Under the pieces are notes generated by a model, which worked only from the letters and a program-made list of their open reading frames with translations, had not been told where the DNA came from and made no database searches. The translations under genes were made by a program, and so were the position numbers. A stretch of DNA of 64,000 nucleotides from Lomentospora prolificans (taxonomy: Eukaryota; Ascomycota; Sordariomycetes; Microascales; Microascaceae): NCBI GenBank assembly GCA_029532625.1, contig JARFXM010000010.1, positions 2,469,796 through 2,533,795 on the forward strand, given 5' to 3'. Below are positions 60,745 to 64,000 of this stretch, piece after piece. Numbering within the stretch: position 1 is the stretch's first letter; every line of letters starts with the position of its first letter.

Positions 60745-61569
60745 ATGGAGTCCAAGCCGATTAACGCCACACCTTGGAATCGATTCTTAACCATTATCAC
60801 GTGCAAAATAATGCGATGGGGGCTCTTTTGGCGCTCAGACTCGTTGTCGGGATCGATTGTTTTTATATCAAACATATGTATTAAGGCGTCACGATCTACG
60901 ACACTCGCCGAGGCGAGTACAATGCAATTTGTATCGCGACACACCTCGATCCCAGTCCCAAAAGTATACTGCGCTTTCACACACAAGGGTACCACATACA
61001 TCGTCATGGAGAGGATCGTCGGTACAACGGCGAATGTTGGCTGGGGTTACCGTTCTCCAGCGTCTAAAACGAGAATTTTGGAGCATCTAAAATCGATGGT
61101 CGCCCAGCTTCGCAATATTCCACCACCAGATAACATCGGCGTCGCGAATGTCGACGGTGGGCCTATTTTTGATGACCGTCTTCCGAGAAAGTCCTTCTGG
61201 GGCCCTTTTCAAACCATCAAGGACTTCCATAGGGAACTTCGAGATGGAATCGAGGCCAGCCAGCTGGACGACAACTCTCTAGCTGGCCTCCATGAACTCT
61301 GCGCTTTCCACGATGAGCCGTGGCCCCGGCCTGTCTTCACTCATGGCGACTTAAGCAGCTTTAACATCATGGTTCGCGATGACGAAGTCGTGGGAATTCT
61401 TGACTGGGAAACGGCCGGGTGGATGCCACCATACTGGGAATACTCTTCGGCCTGGAACGTCGCTCCAATGAATCAATTTTGGCAGGATGAAGTGGACAAG
61501 TTTTTGACACCTATGCCGCGAGAGTTAGAAATGGAAGCTATCAGGCGGAGATGGTTTGCAGCAATCTAG
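60745..61569 (+). CDS. Aminoglycoside-phosphotransferase-fold (APH) protein
   Basis: Single frame, 274 aa from the ATG at 60745; it stays open upstream to about 60496 without a better start, so the N-terminus is uncertain. Motifs: TTLAEASTMQFVSRHTSIPV with PKVYCAFTH (N-lobe), YIVMERIVGTT (hinge), RPVFTHGDLSSFNIMV, the catalytic HGDxxxxN loop, and VGILDWETAGWMPPYWEY, the metal-binding DxE loop. Known of the fold: small-molecule kinases; fungal members are numerous, mostly of unknown substrate, and do not imply drug resistance. No glycine loop is obvious, as is common for this group. No lesion seen. Confidence 0.82.
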   Translation: MESKPINATPWNRFLTIITCKIMRWGLFWRSDSLSGSIVFISNICIKASRSTTLAEASTMQFVSRHTSIPVPKVYCAFTHKGTTYIVMERIVGTTANVGWGYRSPASKTRILEHLKSMVAQLRNIPPPDNIGVANVDGGPIFDDRLPRKSFWGPFQTIKDFHRELRDGIEASQLDDNSLAGLHELCAFHDEPWPRPVFTHGDLSSFNIMVRDDEVVGILDWETAGWMPPYWEYSSAWNVAPMNQFWQDEVDKFLTPMPRELEMEAIRRRWFAAI

Positions 61570-61599
61570 TGATACATCTCGCACCAGTCGACCAAAATT

Positions 61600-62202
61600 T
61601 CATGGCGTCGTCTCAATCCTTTCCAGCAAGTCATAAGTCGCCACCTTGCTAGTATCAAACCGGCCGGGTTCAGCCTTGCCATCAAATCTATGCTCTGCTG
61701 CCTTCTTCCCGACATACCACATTGCCGTGTCACGTACTGTCTTCCAGTCAAGTATAGAGGTGCCTAGGGCTTGTCCATCCTTCTGCAATTTCTCCAAGGC
61801 CTCCTTCACCCATTCGACGCAATTCCATCCCAGCTCTGATCCTTGAATAGGCACACTCTGCAGGACGGATACGAGGCGGTCCATGTTTATGATCTTAGCA
61901 ACTAGAACGCGGACTAAGATCATCGCACTAGCTGCCATGCGGGTATCTCGTGCCTCGAATTCCCACACCGATTGTCCGGACGTGCCATCAGGTCTTTCTT
62001 TAGCATGGTAGCGTTTGCCCTCCGACGAATTGGTCTCGCCCTTGGGCCCGACGAGGAGAGCCCAGTGAAATCTTGCTTCTATTAGCCGCAATTATCAGAA
62101 CAAGTGCAAGAGCTTATCTAACTTGTCTTCGCCTCCTGGCATTTTGGCTCCGCCACCGCGAGCATAGAGGGCGATGTAGAGACGGTCTTTGTTGGACGGC
62201 AT
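61600..62202 (-). CDS. Conserved fungal protein of unknown function
   Basis: Two exons, 62202-62123 and 62071-61600, joined across a 51-base intron with GTTAGA donor and a CTAAT branch region; total 183 aa in frame. It starts MPSNKDRLYIALYARGGGAK and continues FHWALLVGPKGETNSSEGKR, WEFEARDTRMAASAMILVRV, LVSVLQSVPIQGSELGWNCV and a C-terminal KVATYDLLERIET. The FHWALLV..K start and the ...W.CV.W...AL block are typical of a widespread Ascomycete family of about 180 aa that I associate with DUF6914, from memory only. No membrane segment or signal peptide. Nothing in the sequence gives a function. It is intact and lies 1.8 kb from the telomere. Confidence 0.75.
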
Positions 62203-62493
62203 TGTCGCGAGGCCTAGACAAGAGAAGGACCAAGTTCTTAGGCACTTAGATGCTAGGTAGGTTAAAGATGAATGATAAGAAGTCTATGTAGTGCGAAGGT
62301 CTAAGACAATAGATAATTGTGTCTCGAGGCAGCCATTCTCTACCATTTAAATTAGCCCCTTTTTCTTGATATCTACTCAGTCCTACCTTATTTGGCTGCT
62401 CCGATGACGAAACACGAGAATCAACCATTCACTGAACTAATAATAAGGGAACATAGCTAAGCGGCTAAGGAATGGCATAACCAGGCCGCAGCC
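62203..62493. other. Spacer, promoter side of the small conserved gene
   Basis: No gene seen. Confidence 0.45.
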
Positions 62494-62594
62494 CGTTTCG
62501 TTACGCGCTTCGTTTCATTACGCGCTTCGTTTCATTACGCGCTTCGTTTCATTACACGCTTCGTTTCGCTACGCGCTTCGTTTCGTTACGCGCT
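62494..62594. repeat. 17-base tandem repeat (minisatellite)
   Basis: Six copies of CGTTTCRTTACGCGCTT in a row. Variation is limited to G/A and C/T changes at a few positions. Confidence 0.9.
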
Positions 62595-62719
62595 ATCCAT
62601 ACCTCAAGCCCAGCGTCCTCTATACTATAGTTTTAAATAATAATCTTCAAAGCTATGAAAGATTTATATAAGAAAACCGGAACCACTCTTTCTATCTGGT
62701 GACAAGGGTTGATAATATG

Positions 62720-63730
62720 TGTTACACTATATCATATAAGCAAGGATAGAGGCACTCCATGACATGCCACACCACATAAGCAAGCATGAACAGGCCCTGG
62801 CAGTGTCAGAGGCTAACATAACCTCTTATATAGGCCAGGTAGACAAGCATAGCAGAAAAGGGTAAACTCTGGTATAACCTGACTGCCAGTCTTAACTGCC
62901 AGTCTTGGGTCGTTCTGCCAGAACAACCGCCAAGACCCCATACAAACCTGGAATAACAGGGGTTATGTAAGGGTCTTGACCTAGGAGGAAGGCATAGCCA
63001 AGAGCTAGACCTAGCTGCACATAACTACACTAAGTACTAGCCCAGCTACCACCCTTAGCTAGGCAGTACCACATGAACTAGCATCCTAGTATAAGTAGTA
63101 GTACTAAATAGATTAACAGATAGGCATAATTTAGCAACTTAGAATAAACTAGTATACTAGTATAATCTAGTAGAACTAAACCCCTAAGAGTAGTAACTAT
63201 ACCCCTAAGAGTAATAACTATACCCCTAAGAGTAGTAACTATATCCCTACTACTAGTAACTACCTATATAAGGGTAGAACTCTATAAAAGGGATAAGTAG
63301 CTCTTATAAGACCCTTAACTTAGATTATCTTTCTTTATTATTTAAGATTTAATATACTATAGATTATTACTTAAGCCTTCTTTAATAAGACTATAATATA
63401 TTAAATAATTAATCTAATAATAAATAGAATAAAATAATAAATAGAATAAAAAATAAAATAAAATAGAATATATAAGTAGAATAGAATTATAATAGTAGGC
63501 TTACTTTAACCCTAAAGGGTTAGTAGTAGGAATCTCCTAGATACTTTATTTATATAAGCTTAATAATTAGTAGGTACTCTTAAATATAATTACTATAGAT
63601 CTAGAACTCCTTAGCTAGATCTACTAGTAATTCTTAAATACTCCTACTCCCCCTCCTCTACCCTTTATAAATACTTTATAATTAAAGATCCTAAAAGGTA
63701 AAATCCTAGAAATTATAGAAATATATAACA
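62720..63730 (+). mobile_element. Probable solo LTR next to the telomere, AT-rich
   Basis: Begins TGTTAC at 62720 and ends TAACA at 63730, giving TGTTA..TAACA inverted ends. A TATA-like box (TATAAAAG, 63283-63290) lies inside and no coding frame. From about 63050 on it is very TA-rich, as in the RIP-affected elements. The five bases beyond each end (atatg, ggttg) do not match. It could also be a subtelomeric repeat that is not an LTR. Confidence 0.4.
63181..63243. repeat. 21-base tandem repeat, three copies
   Basis: Unit starts CCCCTAAGAGTAG and ends TAACTATA; copies at 63181, 63202 and 63223, with one base difference. Confidence 0.85.
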
Positions 63731-63750
63731 GGTTGAACCCTGGAACATGA

Positions 63751-63769
63751 GTGCCAGTGATGCTGGCAC
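63751..63769. repeat. Hairpin-forming inverted repeat near the telomere
   Basis: GTGCCAG and CTGGCAC separated by TGATG: a perfect seven-base stem with a five-base loop, 59 bases before the telomere array. Confidence 0.6.
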
Positions 63770-63827
63770 CCCCTACGCCCTCTGAAAGGGGATAGTGCCC
63801 TCTCACTAGGCCTACTGTAATTAGAGC

Positions 63828-64000
63828 TTAGGGTTAGGGTTAGGGTTAGGGTTAGGGTTAGGGTTAGGGTTAGGGTTAGGGTTAGGGTTAGGGTTAGGGT
63901 TAGGGTTAGGGTTAGGGTTAGGGTTAGGGTTAGGGTTAGGGTTAGGGTTAGGGTTAGGGTTAGGGTTAGGGTTAGGGTTAGGGTTAGGGTTAGGGTTAGG
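63828..64000 (+). repeat. Telomere, TTAGGG array at the right chromosome end
   Basis: TTAGGG repeated without error from 63828 to the last base, 173 bases or about 28.8 units. The G-rich strand runs 5' to 3' toward the window end, so this is a right-hand chromosome terminus. Variant repeats are absent. Confidence 0.98.

Overview
This window is the right end of a filamentous-fungus (Pezizomycotina-type) chromosome. The last 173 bases are a perfect TTAGGG array. Genes carry short fungal introns (about 50-100 bases, GT..AG). Two large blocks are saturated with the C:G-to-T:A pattern left by RIP: TpA-rich, almost no CpA or TpG, and stop codons where Trp, Gln or Arg belong.

Layout. (1) 1-6.5 kb is an apparently functional metabolic group: an NmrA/isoflavone-reductase-like protein (cut by the left edge), a divergent Zn2Cys6 regulator, a SnoaL-like protein and a short-chain dehydrogenase. 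(2) 7-16.4 kb holds a sugar transporter with a one-base frameshift, a broken monocarboxylate-type transporter, an intact class II aldolase/adducin-family protein, an intact UV-damage endonuclease and the tail of a drug-type MFS transporter. (3) 16.7-24.7 kb is a complete but RIP-killed Ty3/Gypsy element on the minus strand with two 630-base LTRs. (4) 24.9-28.4 kb has an intact F-box gene, a small ORF and a broken chitinase-like fragment. (5) 28.87-39.90 kb is a LINE on the minus strand, bounded by a 17-base target-site duplication and split by a plus-strand chromodomain Ty3/Gypsy element with 393-base LTRs. (6) 40.1-51.9 kb has a BBE-type oxidoreductase pseudogene, an intact sugar transporter, an intact maleylacetoacetate-isomerase-like GST, a wrecked 4-hydroxyphenylpyruvate dioxygenase (HPPD), an esterase fragment and an intact PTR2 peptide transporter. 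(7) 53-62.2 kb has adenine-deaminase-like and beta-helix pseudogenes, an intact ERG6-like sterol methyltransferase, an APH-fold protein and a small conserved fungal protein. (8) 62.5-64 kb has a 17-base minisatellite, a probable solo LTR and the telomere.

Two kinds of gene death are visible. Transposons died by point mutation (RIP). Single-copy metabolic genes died by small indels, internal deletions and truncation, with their base composition kept. The neighbouring MAAI-like gene and HPPD pseudogene suggest a former tyrosine/homogentisate catabolic pair. No RNA genes or CRISPR arrays were recognised. All identifications come from reading translated motifs; no database search was run.
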